A stretch of 64,000 nt of DNA from Cyanobacteria bacterium SBLK (GCA_017746715.1 JAGHZQ010000037.1:33416-97415); one strand, 5' to 3'; numbered from the stretch's first letter, positions 37,414 through 46,868 are shown. The notes: generated by a model from the letters alone, not told the origin. Numbers and translations are program-made.

Positions 37414-38755
37414 AAGCATTATGGTTACCGGTTTGCTGTCAGTTCTCATGGCGATCGCCAGCAGCCAAAAAGTTTACGCTCGATCCGATTGGACATTTAC
37501 CGAATGGTGCGAAAACCAAGAGAATTTGACACCAGAAGAAAAACATACAGTGCGGCTATTGCTACGGCTAGTGGGAACGGAAGAGTGCGATCGCGCTGGA
37601 GAGAGATTTCCCTATTGGACTGAGCTTAAGCTCGATCGCAGCCAAATTGCAAATATTGACCCCTTGGCCAGTTTGACCAATCTCGAAGAGCTTTCCCTTG
37701 CTAAAAACCAAATTACTGATGTGACTCCTTTAGCCAATTTAACCCATCTAAAAAATCTTAACCTCTATGCAAATCAAATTACCGATGTCACTCCTTTAGC
37801 CGGTTTAACCCATCTGAAAGCTCTTAACCTCTATGAAAACCAAATTATCGATGCGACTCCTTTAGCCAATTTAATCCATTTGGAAAGACTCGAGCTCGAT
37901 GACAATCAAATTATAGATGTAACGCCCTTCGCCGGTTTAACTAAGCTGACAGAGCTTTCCCTCGATAAGAATCAAATTACCGATGCGACTCCTTTAGCCA
38001 ACTTAATCCATCTGGAAAAGCTCGATCTCGATGACAACCAAATTACCGATGTGACTCCCTTAGCCGGTTTAACCAAGCTGACAGAACTTTACCTCGATAA
38101 GAATCAAATTACCGATGCGACTCCCTTAGCTGGTTTAACCGATTTAGAAGTGCTTTGGCTCGGTAAGAATCAAATTACCGATGTGACTCCTCTAGCCGGT
38201 TTGACCAAGTTGATGTGGCTTTGGCTCGATAAGAATCAAATTACCGATGTGACTCCCTTAGCCGGTTTAACCAATTTGGAAGGGTTGGTGCTGAGTCGCA
38301 ACCGAATTGCCGATGTGACCCCCTTAGCCGGTTTAACCAAGCTAACCCGTATATCCCTCTATATCAACCGAATTACCGATGTGACTCCCTTAGCCGGTTT
38401 AACCAAACTAACCGGTATTTCTCTTGATGAAAACCAAATTACCGATGTGACTCCTTTAGCGGGTTTGACCAATCTAGAAAAGCTTTACCTCAATAAAAAC
38501 CAAATTACTGATGTGACTCCTCTAGCAGATTTAACCCATCTGACAGAGCTTTATCTCAATAAAAACCAAATTACTGATGTGACCCCTTTAGCTGGCTTAA
38601 GCAATCTAGAAAGGCTTGACCTCAAGAAAAACCAAATTACTGATGTGACTCCTCTAGCAGATTTAACCCATCTGATACAGCTCGAGCTGAGTGACAATTT
38701 CCTTGGCACTTCTGCGATCTGCCCGGTACACCCCGAGACTACCTGTAAATTCTGA
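37400..38755 (+). CDS. secreted leucine-rich-repeat protein
   Basis: A 451-residue protein with a signal peptide (VTGLLSVLMAIASSQKVYA) and then about 15 full 22-residue repeats with the consensus LTxLxxLxLxxNQITDVTPLAG, flanked by a partial cap repeat at each end. This is the internalin-like SDS22 class, a curved binding surface with no catalytic motif. At DNA level the repeats are a 66-bp tandem array (about 37650-38700) with very high identity between units. The first codons overlap the broken metallopeptidase gene. The ligand is unknown; the end is cysteine-containing (SAICPVHPETTCKF). Confidence 0.9.
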   Translation: MAMIKSIMVTGLLSVLMAIASSQKVYARSDWTFTEWCENQENLTPEEKHTVRLLLRLVGTEECDRAGERFPYWTELKLDRSQIANIDPLASLTNLEELSLAKNQITDVTPLANLTHLKNLNLYANQITDVTPLAGLTHLKALNLYENQIIDATPLANLIHLERLELDDNQIIDVTPFAGLTKLTELSLDKNQITDATPLANLIHLEKLDLDDNQITDVTPLAGLTKLTELYLDKNQITDATPLAGLTDLEVLWLGKNQITDVTPLAGLTKLMWLWLDKNQITDVTPLAGLTNLEGLVLSRNRIADVTPLAGLTKLTRISLYINRITDVTPLAGLTKLTGISLDENQITDVTPLAGLTNLEKLYLNKNQITDVTPLADLTHLTELYLNKNQITDVTPLAGLSNLERLDLKKNQITDVTPLADLTHLIQLELSDNFLGTSAICPVHPETTCKF

Positions 38756-38821
38756 CCTAATCGCATCGCATAAACTTTCTTGTTCAACAATGTTTCAGAT
38801 CGCAAAAATCAACTATTTTTT

Positions 38822-39964
38822 ATGCGAATTGCTCTTTTAACCTACTCAACCAAACCTCGCGGTGGCGTAATTCATACCATGGAACTCGCAGAAGCTCTCG
38901 ATCGCATGGGCTTGCAAGTTTGTATCTTTGCATTGAATAAGGATGGCGGGAATTTTTGCCGTCCGATCGCCTGCGACTATCGTTTAGTCCCCACCCAACC
39001 CCCCCCCAAGGCAATCGATCGCGTCGTCAAACAACGCATTCAAGAGTATGTGGACTATTTCAGCCAGCATCGAGAAGATTGCGAGATTTATCACGCTCAG
39101 GACTGTATTAGTGCCAACGCCTTGATAATGCTGCGATCGCAAGGCTACCCGATCCCCCATATCCTTCGCACCGTCCATCATATCGATCGTTACGCCAGTC
39201 CTTACCTGCAAACCTGTCAGGAAAAGTCGATTTTGCTGAGCGATCGCTGTCTTTGCGTGAGTCGTTACTGGCAGCAGGAGTTAAAACGGCTGTACGATAT
39301 CGATGCGCCTTTAGTGTTCAATGGTGTCGATACCCAGCGTTTTTCTGCTATAAAAAATGGCTCGGAAGCTGTTTTAAAACAACGTTTGGGAATAACGGGA
39401 AATCCGATTTTTCTGACCGTTGGCGGAGTCGAACCACGCAAGAATTCGATCCGCTTGTTGCAGGCTTTTGCCCGCGTGTTAACCGATTGTCCTCGATCGC
39501 AATTGGTTATCGCGGGGGGGATTACCCTTTTTGATTATTCCGAGTATCGCGATCGCTTTTTTTCGGAAGCGGAAAAATTGGGCATTGAGAGAGGAAAGCA
39601 GCTCCTTTTACCCGGAGTTATTGACGATCGCGATATGCCGGTGCTTTATCGTTGTGCGGATTCTTTTGTCTTTCCTTCAGTTAAAGAGGGTTGGGGGCTG
39701 GTGGCAATGGAAGCGATCGCCTCGGGGATTCCGGTTGTTACGGGTAATATTCCCCCTTTTACAGAGTTTCTCACCCCAGAACAAGCACTTTTAGTCGATG
39801 TGGAGGACATCGCAGCGATCGCTTCTGCCATGCAGCAAAGTCTCGATCCTCAGATAAGCAAAACATTAATTCAAAACAGTCAATCGATTCTATCTCGCTT
39901 TACTTGGGAAAATTCCGCTCGGATGCACTTGCAACACTATCGGCAAGCACTATCTAATGGATAG
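38822..39964 (+). CDS. glycosyltransferase, MSMEG_0565 type
   Basis: A 380-residue GT4-like transferase. The start [26 protein letters not shown] and [15 protein letters not shown], then [11 protein letters not shown], are those of the MSMEG_0565 family of the Nit1C set. The C-terminal part has [24 protein letters not shown] and [21 protein letters not shown]. The ATG at 38822 is chosen over an upstream in-frame ATG at 38780. Together with the flavoprotein at 34290-35570 it forms part of a scattered Nit1C set. The other members are not in this window. Confidence 0.87.
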   Translation: MRIALLTYSTKPRGGVIHTMELAEALDRMGLQVCIFALNKDGGNFCRPIACDYRLVPTQPPPKAIDRVVKQRIQEYVDYFSQHREDCEIYHAQDCISANALIMLRSQGYPIPHILRTVHHIDRYASPYLQTCQEKSILLSDRCLCVSRYWQQELKRLYDIDAPLVFNGVDTQRFSAIKNGSEAVLKQRLGITGNPIFLTVGGVEPRKNSIRLLQAFARVLTDCPRSQLVIAGGITLFDYSEYRDRFFSEAEKLGIERGKQLLLPGVIDDRDMPVLYRCADSFVFPSVKEGWGLVAMEAIASGIPVVTGNIPPFTEFLTPEQALLVDVEDIAAIASAMQQSLDPQISKTLIQNSQSILSRFTWENSARMHLQHYRQALSNG

Positions 39965-40020
39965 CAGTCATCAACTTCCTGGTGTACCATCTTGTAGAGG
40001 TTTATCATTTTGTGTCCCTG

Positions 40021-40539
40021 ATGGAGATCCAATCGCTCATTCGCAATATTCCCGATTTTCCCAAACCCGGAATCCTTTTTCGAGACATTACTACCTTATT
40101 GAAGCATCCCGAGGGCTTGCGCCATACTATAGACCTGCTCGGCGATCGCTGCCGAGAAGCGGGATTCAAACCCGATTATGTATTGGGAATGGAATCTCGG
40201 GGTTTTATTTTTGCCCCCTTGTTGGCTTATCAATTAGATGCGGGATTCGTTCCCGTTCGCAAGCCCGGTAAGTTGCCGGCAGAGGTGCATAGCGTCGAAT
40301 ACGAGCTAGAATATGGCAGCGATCGCCTCGAAATGCACCAAGATGCTGTTGAAGCTGGAAAGCGCGTGGTTATTGTAGACGATCTGATCGCAACGGGAGG
40401 AACGGCAAAAGCAACCGCCGAGTTGGTAAAACGAAGTGGCGGTCATTTGGAAGGCTTTGTTTTCCTCATCGAGCTAACGGGTTTAGAAGGGCGAAAAAAC
40501 TTACCGGACGTTCCTATTGTGAGTTTGATTCAATATTGA
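40021..40539 (+). CDS. apt: adenine phosphoribosyltransferase
   Basis: A 172-residue purine-salvage enzyme making AMP from adenine and PRPP. Seen are [65 protein letters not shown] and the PRPP-binding loop [17 protein letters not shown]. Length is normal. The ATG at 40021 matches the usual start; earlier in-frame codons extend upstream with no conserved sequence. Confidence 0.96.
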   Translation: MEIQSLIRNIPDFPKPGILFRDITTLLKHPEGLRHTIDLLGDRCREAGFKPDYVLGMESRGFIFAPLLAYQLDAGFVPVRKPGKLPAEVHSVEYELEYGSDRLEMHQDAVEAGKRVVIVDDLIATGGTAKATAELVKRSGGHLEGFVFLIELTGLEGRKNLPDVPIVSLIQY

Positions 40540-40550
40540 TTTCTAACTCT

Positions 40551-40635
40551 CCCCTAACCCCTCTTCGGAAGGGAATCCCCCCTAACCCCTCTTCGGAAGG
40601 GAATCCCCCCTAACCCCCCTTCGGAAGGGGGAATC
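40551..40635. repeat. three 28-bp repeats with UUCG-loop hairpins
   Basis: Units begin at 40551, 40579 and 40607: CCCCTAACCCCTCTTCGGAA plus GGGAATCC. Each unit can fold CCCxTC-TTCG-GAxGGG, a short stem closed by a C(UUCG)G tetraloop. The third has longer C and G runs. It lies between apt and the permease gene and may also act as a terminator for apt. A short TGATAACTGATAACTGA repeat follows. Confidence 0.85.
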
Positions 40636-40662
40636 AGAAATAATTGATAACTGATAACTGAA

Positions 40663-41715
40663 ATGACTGCTACCAAATTACGCGATCGCCGAGATTCTGC
40701 CCTCAAACGAGTGCGGGGTTTTCTGACGAGCGAAACCACTTTGTATATTCTCAAGCGGTTGGTCCAAGCACTATTAACCTTATTATTGGCTTCGGTGCTT
40801 TCTTTTGCGATCGTCCAACTCGCTCCCGGAAACTATCTCGATATTCTCAAGGAAGATCCAACGATTTCCGAGGAAACGATCGCCCAATTAACGGCAAGAT
40901 ACGGGCTGGATCGCCCAGTTATGGCGCAATATTGGACGTGGTTGGTGGGAGTGGTGACGCGATTTGATTTCGGTCGCAGTTTTGTCTATTCGCGATCGGT
41001 GGGGTCCCTCATTATCGAGCGCATGGGCAATACCCTGCTTTTGGCGATTTCTTCTATTATCATGACTTGGGCGATCGCCTTGCCTTTGGGAATTATCGGT
41101 GCCGTCAAGCAAAATCAGACCCTCGATCGCGTTTTGCGAATTCTCAGTTATATCGGTCAGGGATTTCCCAGTTTTATCACGGCCTTATTGCTTCTCTTTG
41201 TCGCTCAAGTTCTCTCGCCTTTGCTCCCGGTTGGCGGCATGACCAGTATCAACCACAATCAACTGCCGGCGATCGGTAAAATGTTCGATATTGCTTGGCA
41301 TATGATTCTCCCCACGATTGCCCTCAGCATCACCAGTTTTGCCGGGTTACAGCGCCTCACGCGGGGGTCTTTATTGGATGTTCTCCGTCAAGAATACATT
41401 CAAACCGCCCGAGCTAAGGGTTTATCGGAAGATCGGGTCATGTACGTTCATGCTTTGCGAAATGCGGTCAATCCTTTAATTACGATTTTGGGTTTTGAGT
41501 TTGCTAGTTTATTAAGCGGTTCGTTTATTGCCGAATTTTTCTTTAATTGGCCGGGGTTGGGTCGATTAATTTTACAAGCAGTCATGACCCAAGATTTGTA
41601 TTTGGTCATGGCCAGTTTGATGATGGGCGCGATGATGTTGATTTTGGGTAATTTATTGGCCGATTTATTATTAAAAGCCGTCGATCCCCGCATTCGTTTG
41701 GAGAATTTGCAGTGA
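40663..41715 (+). CDS. ABC transporter permease, DppB/OppB type
   Basis: A 350-residue inner-membrane permease of peptide/nickel-type ABC importers. The N-terminal span is LLTLLLASVLSFAIVQLAPGNYLD, and the RYGLDRPVMAQYWTWLVGVV block is typical. The transporter signature with the EAA loop reads YIQTARAKGLSEDRVMYVHALRNAVNPLITILGF, then GSFIAEFFFNWPGLGRLILQAVMTQDL. No ATPase, binding protein or second permease gene is adjacent, as is common in cyanobacteria. Confidence 0.92.
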   Translation: MTATKLRDRRDSALKRVRGFLTSETTLYILKRLVQALLTLLLASVLSFAIVQLAPGNYLDILKEDPTISEETIAQLTARYGLDRPVMAQYWTWLVGVVTRFDFGRSFVYSRSVGSLIIERMGNTLLLAISSIIMTWAIALPLGIIGAVKQNQTLDRVLRILSYIGQGFPSFITALLLLFVAQVLSPLLPVGGMTSINHNQLPAIGKMFDIAWHMILPTIALSITSFAGLQRLTRGSLLDVLRQEYIQTARAKGLSEDRVMYVHALRNAVNPLITILGFEFASLLSGSFIAEFFFNWPGLGRLILQAVMTQDLYLVMASLMMGAMMLILGNLLADLLLKAVDPRIRLENLQ

Positions 41716-41726
41716 GTTAAAATCCC

Positions 41727-42332
41727 ATGGCCTACAGTCAATTTACCATTAAACAAGCGATCGATAATTTTGACCTCCAGTTAATCGAACAGGGGGATAT
41801 TTTTCCGCAAGCACGCGAGATTTCTCCCAGTTCTTATTTAGAAACATTTGTTAGTCAAAATTTACAACTCGCGATCGCTCTAAATACGGAAAAGGCGAGA
41901 TCCGAACTTTTGATTTGCCCTGTTTTATTGGCAGTTCGGGAATTACAAAAATCTCAGATTAGCCTATTTTCCGGAGAAGATTTTAATATCGAACCCGAAA
42001 CGGGATTAAATGGAACTTGCGATTTTGTTCTCAGTCTTTCATCAGAACAATCATTTATTAGAGCGCCCGTTGCTGTTATTGTTGAAGCAAAAAAAGAAGA
42101 TCTTAAAAGCGGGTTGGGACAGTGTATCGCAACCATGGTTGCCGCAGAAAAGTTTAACCAGAAAGCGAATAATCAAATTACCACAATTTATGGTGTTGTC
42201 ACAACAGGAACGTTGTGGCGATTTCTCAAGATTGAAGAGAAAACCGTCACGCTGGATCTCGGAGAATATTTACTTCCTCCCATCGAACCGATTTTAGGAA
42301 AATTGGTGCAGATGGTGGAAGGCGATCGCTAA
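41727..42332 (+). CDS. PD-(D/E)XK-like nuclease-fold protein of unknown role
   Basis: A 201-residue cyanobacterial-type protein. CDFVLS followed by APVAVIVEAKKED gives the D...ExK pattern of the restriction-endonuclease fold. A C-terminal strand TIYGVVTTGTLWRFLKIEEKTVTLDLGEYLL is typical of related uncharacterised cyanobacterial proteins. No methylase or other partner is next to it, so a nuclease function is plausible but not shown. Start ATG is 11 bp after the permease gene. Confidence 0.75.
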   Translation: MAYSQFTIKQAIDNFDLQLIEQGDIFPQAREISPSSYLETFVSQNLQLAIALNTEKARSELLICPVLLAVRELQKSQISLFSGEDFNIEPETGLNGTCDFVLSLSSEQSFIRAPVAVIVEAKKEDLKSGLGQCIATMVAAEKFNQKANNQITTIYGVVTTGTLWRFLKIEEKTVTLDLGEYLLPPIEPILGKLVQMVEGDR

Positions 42333-42525
42333 AATTTAACTCCCATGCGCTCTCTATCATTTAAAAAAAATTTCTTAAGGTTATTTTAAGGGTTTTTTGA
42401 TAGATCTGTTATCAAACCTCTTTTGTTAAGATATATTAAAAACCCCTTCACGAATTTGGTTAACCCTACAGCGTGTAGTAATTTGACAGCAAGTCAATTC
42501 TGAGATGTAGAACACCCATAAAAAC

Positions 42526-44568
42526 ATGACGATCGATAGAATTCTCGCGCTGCGACCGAGACGCGCGTTTTCCTTGGCGATCGCGCTCCTTTTTGCTGTT
42601 GCTTTGGTATGGTACATTAGTGAAGACGCGATCGCGGCGGACTACAACCCCACCGGTCCAAAAGAAGAAATGGGAGAATGGCAGCTGGTAGACTTGCCAC
42701 CCAACCCGGAAGATTGGATGCAATCCGTGCATACTTCTCTTTTGCCCAATGGAAAAATCCTGATGGTAAATGGGAGCAGCAATCGCAATACGATAGAAAA
42801 AACCGATGATGGCTACAAATTCATCGATGGTGTTAAAACCAGCGATTATACAGCCATCAATAACAGCATTTTATTCGACCCCATAACTGAGACTTACGAA
42901 CGCATTCCCTCTCCGCCTGCCGAACAAAATGGGTATAGCAACGATTTATTTTGTTCCGGTCACGTTCACCTTGCCAATGGCAATGTTTTATTTATTAGTG
43001 GCAGCAGTCGCTACTATCCGGGAGAGCAGTTTGAAGGCTCGAAACAAAGTAATATCTTCAATTGGCAAACCAATGAATGGAGTACCGCCGGTTTAATGCA
43101 CGAGGGACGTTGGTATCCGACCCTCATTCCCCTCGCCAGTGGTAAAGTTGCCATCTTTTCCGGTCTGAAATTCGGGAAACCGGGTCAAATCACGCCGACG
43201 ATGGAACTTTTCGACCCCGATACGGAATCCTTTGAATTATTTGACTTGAGAGACTACGAATTTAGTCCCTTTAATGTCGAAATTGCAGACGGTTACGATA
43301 GCATCGATCTTTATCCGCGCATTTTACCCGCTCCAGACGGTCGTTTGTTGATTACCGGAGATGGTGCGGGCAAATTTCCCCTCGAAGTGCATAAGAGCAA
43401 AAAGAGCTACTTAATGTCTATTGAGGATAATGATGGAGAAGTCGAGCTCGATTTTGAACTCGGCCCCGATCGCAAAGCCATCTCGCGAGTTTACGGCTCT
43501 GCTTTAGACGATCCCAACTCCGATGATATTCTGCTCATTGGGGGCATTATCGGCACCAATGATATTAACTTCGGTCGCCCTTACCAAGACGAGCGGAATC
43601 ACGATCTCGAAGCCGGTGGAGTCAGTATCGCCAGCAGTTTGGAACGGTGGATCGCCCCGGAAGCAAGCGGTACGGAAAATGGAGAGTGGGAAATCGTCGA
43701 AGACTTCCTCGACAAACCCCGCGCCATGAACGAAGCGGTAATTTTACCCACCAAAGAAATTCTCACCATCAATGGCGGTGTCTTTGCCGAATACGATCCC
43801 GTTTACGAACCTCTCTTAATGACTCCCGATCCCGACGCACCGGGAGGATATCGCACCAAACCCATGAATCTCGGACGGTTGCCCCGGCTCTATCATAACG
43901 GAGCAGTGTTACTACCAGATGCACGGGTGATCGTGACGGGAGGAAATGCCAGTCGGGGTGCTCTCTTATTCGATCCGGAAACGAACGAGTATACCACGCA
44001 AGTGTATACCAACGTCATTCCCAATCCCGATCCTTCTGTTTACTATAAAGTCGTCGAAAAAGTTTGCGACAAAGAGGGAGAGAATTGCATCGATTTCGAT
44101 ATCGAAAAATATTACGAAGATCCCCTCGCCTATTACATTCGTAAGGAAGATAATAATGGTACGCCGGATCCTTTTCCTTTTGTTCCCGCAGAAATTTGGC
44201 AGACTGAGATCTTTAGTCCGCCCTATCTTTTTAAACCTGGAAAGCGACCGGTCATTAAAAGCGCCCCCGAGGTTTTGCATTATGGAGAGAGCGATCGCAT
44301 TGTCGTCAAAAACGGCGATAAAAATGGTTCTTTAGTGTTGATCAAATTGGGAACGATCACCCATTCTTTCGACTACGGACAGCGATTGGCGGATGTAGAA
44401 ATCGATAAAGCGATTCCGCTCAAAAATCCGGAAAACTTCAGAATCAAATTTACAGCACCGGATAATGCCGATTTATATCCCTCTGGATATTACATGATGT
44501 TCTACGTTAATGAAATTGGCAAACCTTCTGTCGCGAAAATGGTTCGACTGATCGACGAAGAGGCCTAA
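42526..44568 (+). CDS. secreted galactose/glyoxal oxidase-like copper-radical oxidase
   Basis: A 680-residue protein with an N-terminal signal or anchor (AFSLAIALLFAVALVWYISEDAIA). A seven-bladed kelch domain and a C-terminal DUF1929 domain (from EIFSPPYLFKPGKRPVIKSAP) follow. All copper-site residues of galactose and glyoxal oxidases can be aligned: C143 (LFCSGH) and Y197 (GRWYPT) for the thioether radical, Y456-H457 (RLYHNGAVLLPDARV) and H613 (ITHSFDYGQR). It would oxidise an alcohol or aldehyde with O2 and release H2O2. It is 97 bp upstream of a DyP-type peroxidase gene in the same direction. Confidence 0.87.
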   Translation: MTIDRILALRPRRAFSLAIALLFAVALVWYISEDAIAADYNPTGPKEEMGEWQLVDLPPNPEDWMQSVHTSLLPNGKILMVNGSSNRNTIEKTDDGYKFIDGVKTSDYTAINNSILFDPITETYERIPSPPAEQNGYSNDLFCSGHVHLANGNVLFISGSSRYYPGEQFEGSKQSNIFNWQTNEWSTAGLMHEGRWYPTLIPLASGKVAIFSGLKFGKPGQITPTMELFDPDTESFELFDLRDYEFSPFNVEIADGYDSIDLYPRILPAPDGRLLITGDGAGKFPLEVHKSKKSYLMSIEDNDGEVELDFELGPDRKAISRVYGSALDDPNSDDILLIGGIIGTNDINFGRPYQDERNHDLEAGGVSIASSLERWIAPEASGTENGEWEIVEDFLDKPRAMNEAVILPTKEILTINGGVFAEYDPVYEPLLMTPDPDAPGGYRTKPMNLGRLPRLYHNGAVLLPDARVIVTGGNASRGALLFDPETNEYTTQVYTNVIPNPDPSVYYKVVEKVCDKEGENCIDFDIEKYYEDPLAYYIRKEDNNGTPDPFPFVPAEIWQTEIFSPPYLFKPGKRPVIKSAPEVLHYGESDRIVVKNGDKNGSLVLIKLGTITHSFDYGQRLADVEIDKAIPLKNPENFRIKFTAPDNADLYPSGYYMMFYVNEIGKPSVAKMVRLIDEEA

Positions 44569-44665
44569 ATATCTTTGCGATCGCTTGAGTTTTCGATTCG
44601 AGTTGGGGTAACGAAAAGAATGCTCCCCCAACTCTTTCACACAATCTAAATTAAGGAGTTTCAAG

Positions 44666-46078
44666 ATGGCATTGAGTGAAGATGATTTGAATGCAGTATT
44701 AGAAGATGGTATCGACGCACAAAACCCGGGGAAATATGCCGATTTGCTGACAGATTTGCAAGGGAATATCCTCCGCGGTCACGGGCGAGATCATAGCGTT
44801 CACTTATTCCTGAAATTTAAAGAAGGAGGCGTTAACGCAGCCAAAGAATGGATTGAATATTTTGCTAAAACCTACGTGAAATCGGCGAAACAGCAATCCG
44901 ATGAAGCGGCTCGCTATCGGAAAGAAGGCATAAGTGGCGATTTATTTGCCAATTTTATGTTAGCCCATGACGGCTATAAATATTTGGGCATTAAACCGTT
45001 TAAAATGCCTAAAGATGAGCCATTTCGCTTTGGCATGAAAAATGAATCCGTGAGGAATTTGCTCGGGGATCCGGCTGTAGATGATTGGGAAGAGGGATAT
45101 AAAGATTCTCTACACGCCTTAATTATTATGGCCGATGATGATGTGATGGATTTGTTGCAAGGGGTCAATCAAATGACCCAAGGATTGCGACAAGTCGCCG
45201 AAATTGTCAATCGTGAAGATGGCTTTATTCTCAGAAATAGTAAAGGGCAAATTGTCGAACATTTTGGCTTTGTGGATGGAGTCAGCCAGCCGTTATTTTT
45301 AAAGCGGGATATCGTGCGATCGCGGGTCAATCATTGCGGTTTTAGCAAGTGGGATCCAAGGGCACCCCTCAGCATTATTTTGGAGAAAGATCGCAACGGT
45401 CAAACTAAAGATAGTTACGGGAGTTATTTGGTATACCGCAAACTCGAACAAAATGTGAAAGGTTGGAACGAGAATGTGGTTTCCTTGGGCAAAGATTTAG
45501 AGGTAGAACCCGAGTTAGCGGGGGCCTATACCATGGGACGCTTCCAAGATGGGACTCCTCTCGTAATGTCCGATACGCCCTCCCATGCAGCAACTCCCAC
45601 CAATAACTTTAACTTCGAGAACGATACAAAAGCGACGAAATGCCCTTTTCACGCCCATATTCGCAAAACGAACCCTCGTGGCGATACGGGACGGGCTCCG
45701 GCGGCTCCGAGTTACGACCAAGCCTTTGAAGCGGAGTTAAATCACCGCATTGCTCGTCGCGGAATCAGCTATGGGGACAACGATCTGACTCACGAACCAG
45801 AAACGGGTTCGGGTTTGCTCTTTTTGTGTTTCCAAGCCAGTATTGAAAATCAATTCAATTTCATGCAAGCAGTTTGGGCAAATCAACCTAAGTTCGTGCA
45901 AGTTGGCGTGGGTCCGGATCCGGTTATTGGTTCGCCGGAAGGAAGCCAAAACTGGCCGAAAGAATGGGGAGAGGAAGCAACTGAAAATATTCCCTTTAAG
46001 TTATGGGTCAAAATGAAGGGGGGGGAATATTTCTTTGCTCCTAGCATTAGTTGTTTGACGAATATAACTTCGATCTAA
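44666..46078 (+). CDS. DyP-type peroxidase
   Basis: A 470-residue haem peroxidase. The N-terminal DLLTDLQGNILRGHGRDHSVHLFLKF is typical of the long (D-type) DyP class. The distal motif GFVDGVSQP contains the catalytic aspartate, and CPFHAHIRKTNPRGDTGR has the proximal haem-ligand histidine and the distal-region arginine. No Tat or Sec signal is visible, although the neighbouring oxidase has one. AAGGAG lies nine bases before the ATG. It may use H2O2 made by the neighbouring oxidase. Confidence 0.92.
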   Translation: MALSEDDLNAVLEDGIDAQNPGKYADLLTDLQGNILRGHGRDHSVHLFLKFKEGGVNAAKEWIEYFAKTYVKSAKQQSDEAARYRKEGISGDLFANFMLAHDGYKYLGIKPFKMPKDEPFRFGMKNESVRNLLGDPAVDDWEEGYKDSLHALIIMADDDVMDLLQGVNQMTQGLRQVAEIVNREDGFILRNSKGQIVEHFGFVDGVSQPLFLKRDIVRSRVNHCGFSKWDPRAPLSIILEKDRNGQTKDSYGSYLVYRKLEQNVKGWNENVVSLGKDLEVEPELAGAYTMGRFQDGTPLVMSDTPSHAATPTNNFNFENDTKATKCPFHAHIRKTNPRGDTGRAPAAPSYDQAFEAELNHRIARRGISYGDNDLTHEPETGSGLLFLCFQASIENQFNFMQAVWANQPKFVQVGVGPDPVIGSPEGSQNWPKEWGEEATENIPFKLWVKMKGGEYFFAPSISCLTNITSI

Positions 46079-46106
46079 TCGATTTTTAAGTATCCTTTTC
46101 AAGATG

Positions 46107-46148
46107 GCGATCGCATTGCTTGTTCTGCCTTGCGATCGCTTTTTTTTA
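46107..46148 (+). terminator. HIP1-built terminator after the peroxidase gene
   Basis: GCGATCGCA (46107-46115) and TGCGATCGC (46131-46139), each containing a HIP1 octamer, form a hairpin followed by an eight-base T-run. It lies about 30 bp after the stop codon. Confidence 0.75.
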
Positions 46149-46177
46149 TTGCTAAGATTGCCCTATCTCTCGAAAAC

Positions 46178-46648
46178 ATGCAGATGGACGCAGAAATCGA
46201 ACAACTCAAACAGGAACTCGATTGCGATCTCGGGACGATTATTCTTGAAGTGACGGAGCGATCGCAAGGGGGAGAATCCGATATTCAAAGTATAGATCGC
46301 TGGGTGGAAAAGTTGGGTTTTAATCCTCTCGGTCAGGGTTGGATAGTTGCGAATAAGAAGATGGCGATCGCGATTCTCTGCTTTATTTTACATCAAGATT
46401 TAGCCTATGATTCGGAGAGAATGAATCGATGGAAAGCGCAACAGATTAGCGATCGCTTTATTCAATTTTTTGGCACGCAGGCGAAATATTTGACCAATGC
46501 AGAGTTTGCGATCGTGGAAGGTGTGGGAGAAATTGAGGTGCGAAATTTAAGAATTTGGAATCCTATTACCGAGGCAACTTTCGATACGGGAATTTGTGTC
46601 TGTTCTCCCACTCATCTCGGACTGTTGTGGGTTGAGGATGAGGATTGA
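46178..46648 (+). CDS. hypothetical protein
   Basis: A 156-residue protein starting MQMDAEIEQLKQELDCDLGT. The middle reads KMAIAILCFILHQDLAYDSERM, one weakly hydrophobic helix, and the end is LRIWNPITEATFDTGICVCSPTHLGLLWVEDED. No domain is recognised. An upstream TTG (46130) lies in the terminator hairpin and is not used here. It is a single gene between the peroxidase gene and an IS scar. Confidence 0.6.
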   Translation: MQMDAEIEQLKQELDCDLGTIILEVTERSQGGESDIQSIDRWVEKLGFNPLGQGWIVANKKMAIAILCFILHQDLAYDSERMNRWKAQQISDRFIQFFGTQAKYLTNAEFAIVEGVGEIEVRNLRIWNPITEATFDTGICVCSPTHLGLLWVEDED

Positions 46649-46868
46649 AGAGAAGCGATCGACCCAAATGAAAACCCTTCGCCTATCTAAGATCTACTGA
46701 GGCTAGAGGATTTATGAGGGGTAGCGCAAAACTTTTAATCATGCTACTTTATGGGAAAAGTTGGTTTTGGAGTAACCAAAACCAACTCCACTCATTATTG
46801 CGAGTTATTATTCCTCCTAAACTTGAAGAAATTTGTTATAAAGAGATTCAACACCCTTATGCTCTTCA
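46649..46868. other. spacer with a perfect hairpin
   Basis: No gene is seen. GTTGGTTTTGG (46760-46770) and CCAAAACCAAC (46776-46786) form a perfect 11-base stem with a 5-base loop. It lies 83 bp before the transposase remnant and could be a mobile-element end or a terminator. Confidence 0.6.

Noticed and set aside
37640..38710. Regular 66-bp repeats as a possible CRISPR or satellite array
   Set aside because: They stay in one open frame and encode leucine-rich repeats; no unique spacers are present.
43523..44335. Several plus-strand frames inside the oxidase gene
   Set aside because: Shadows of the 680-residue protein in other frames, without motifs.
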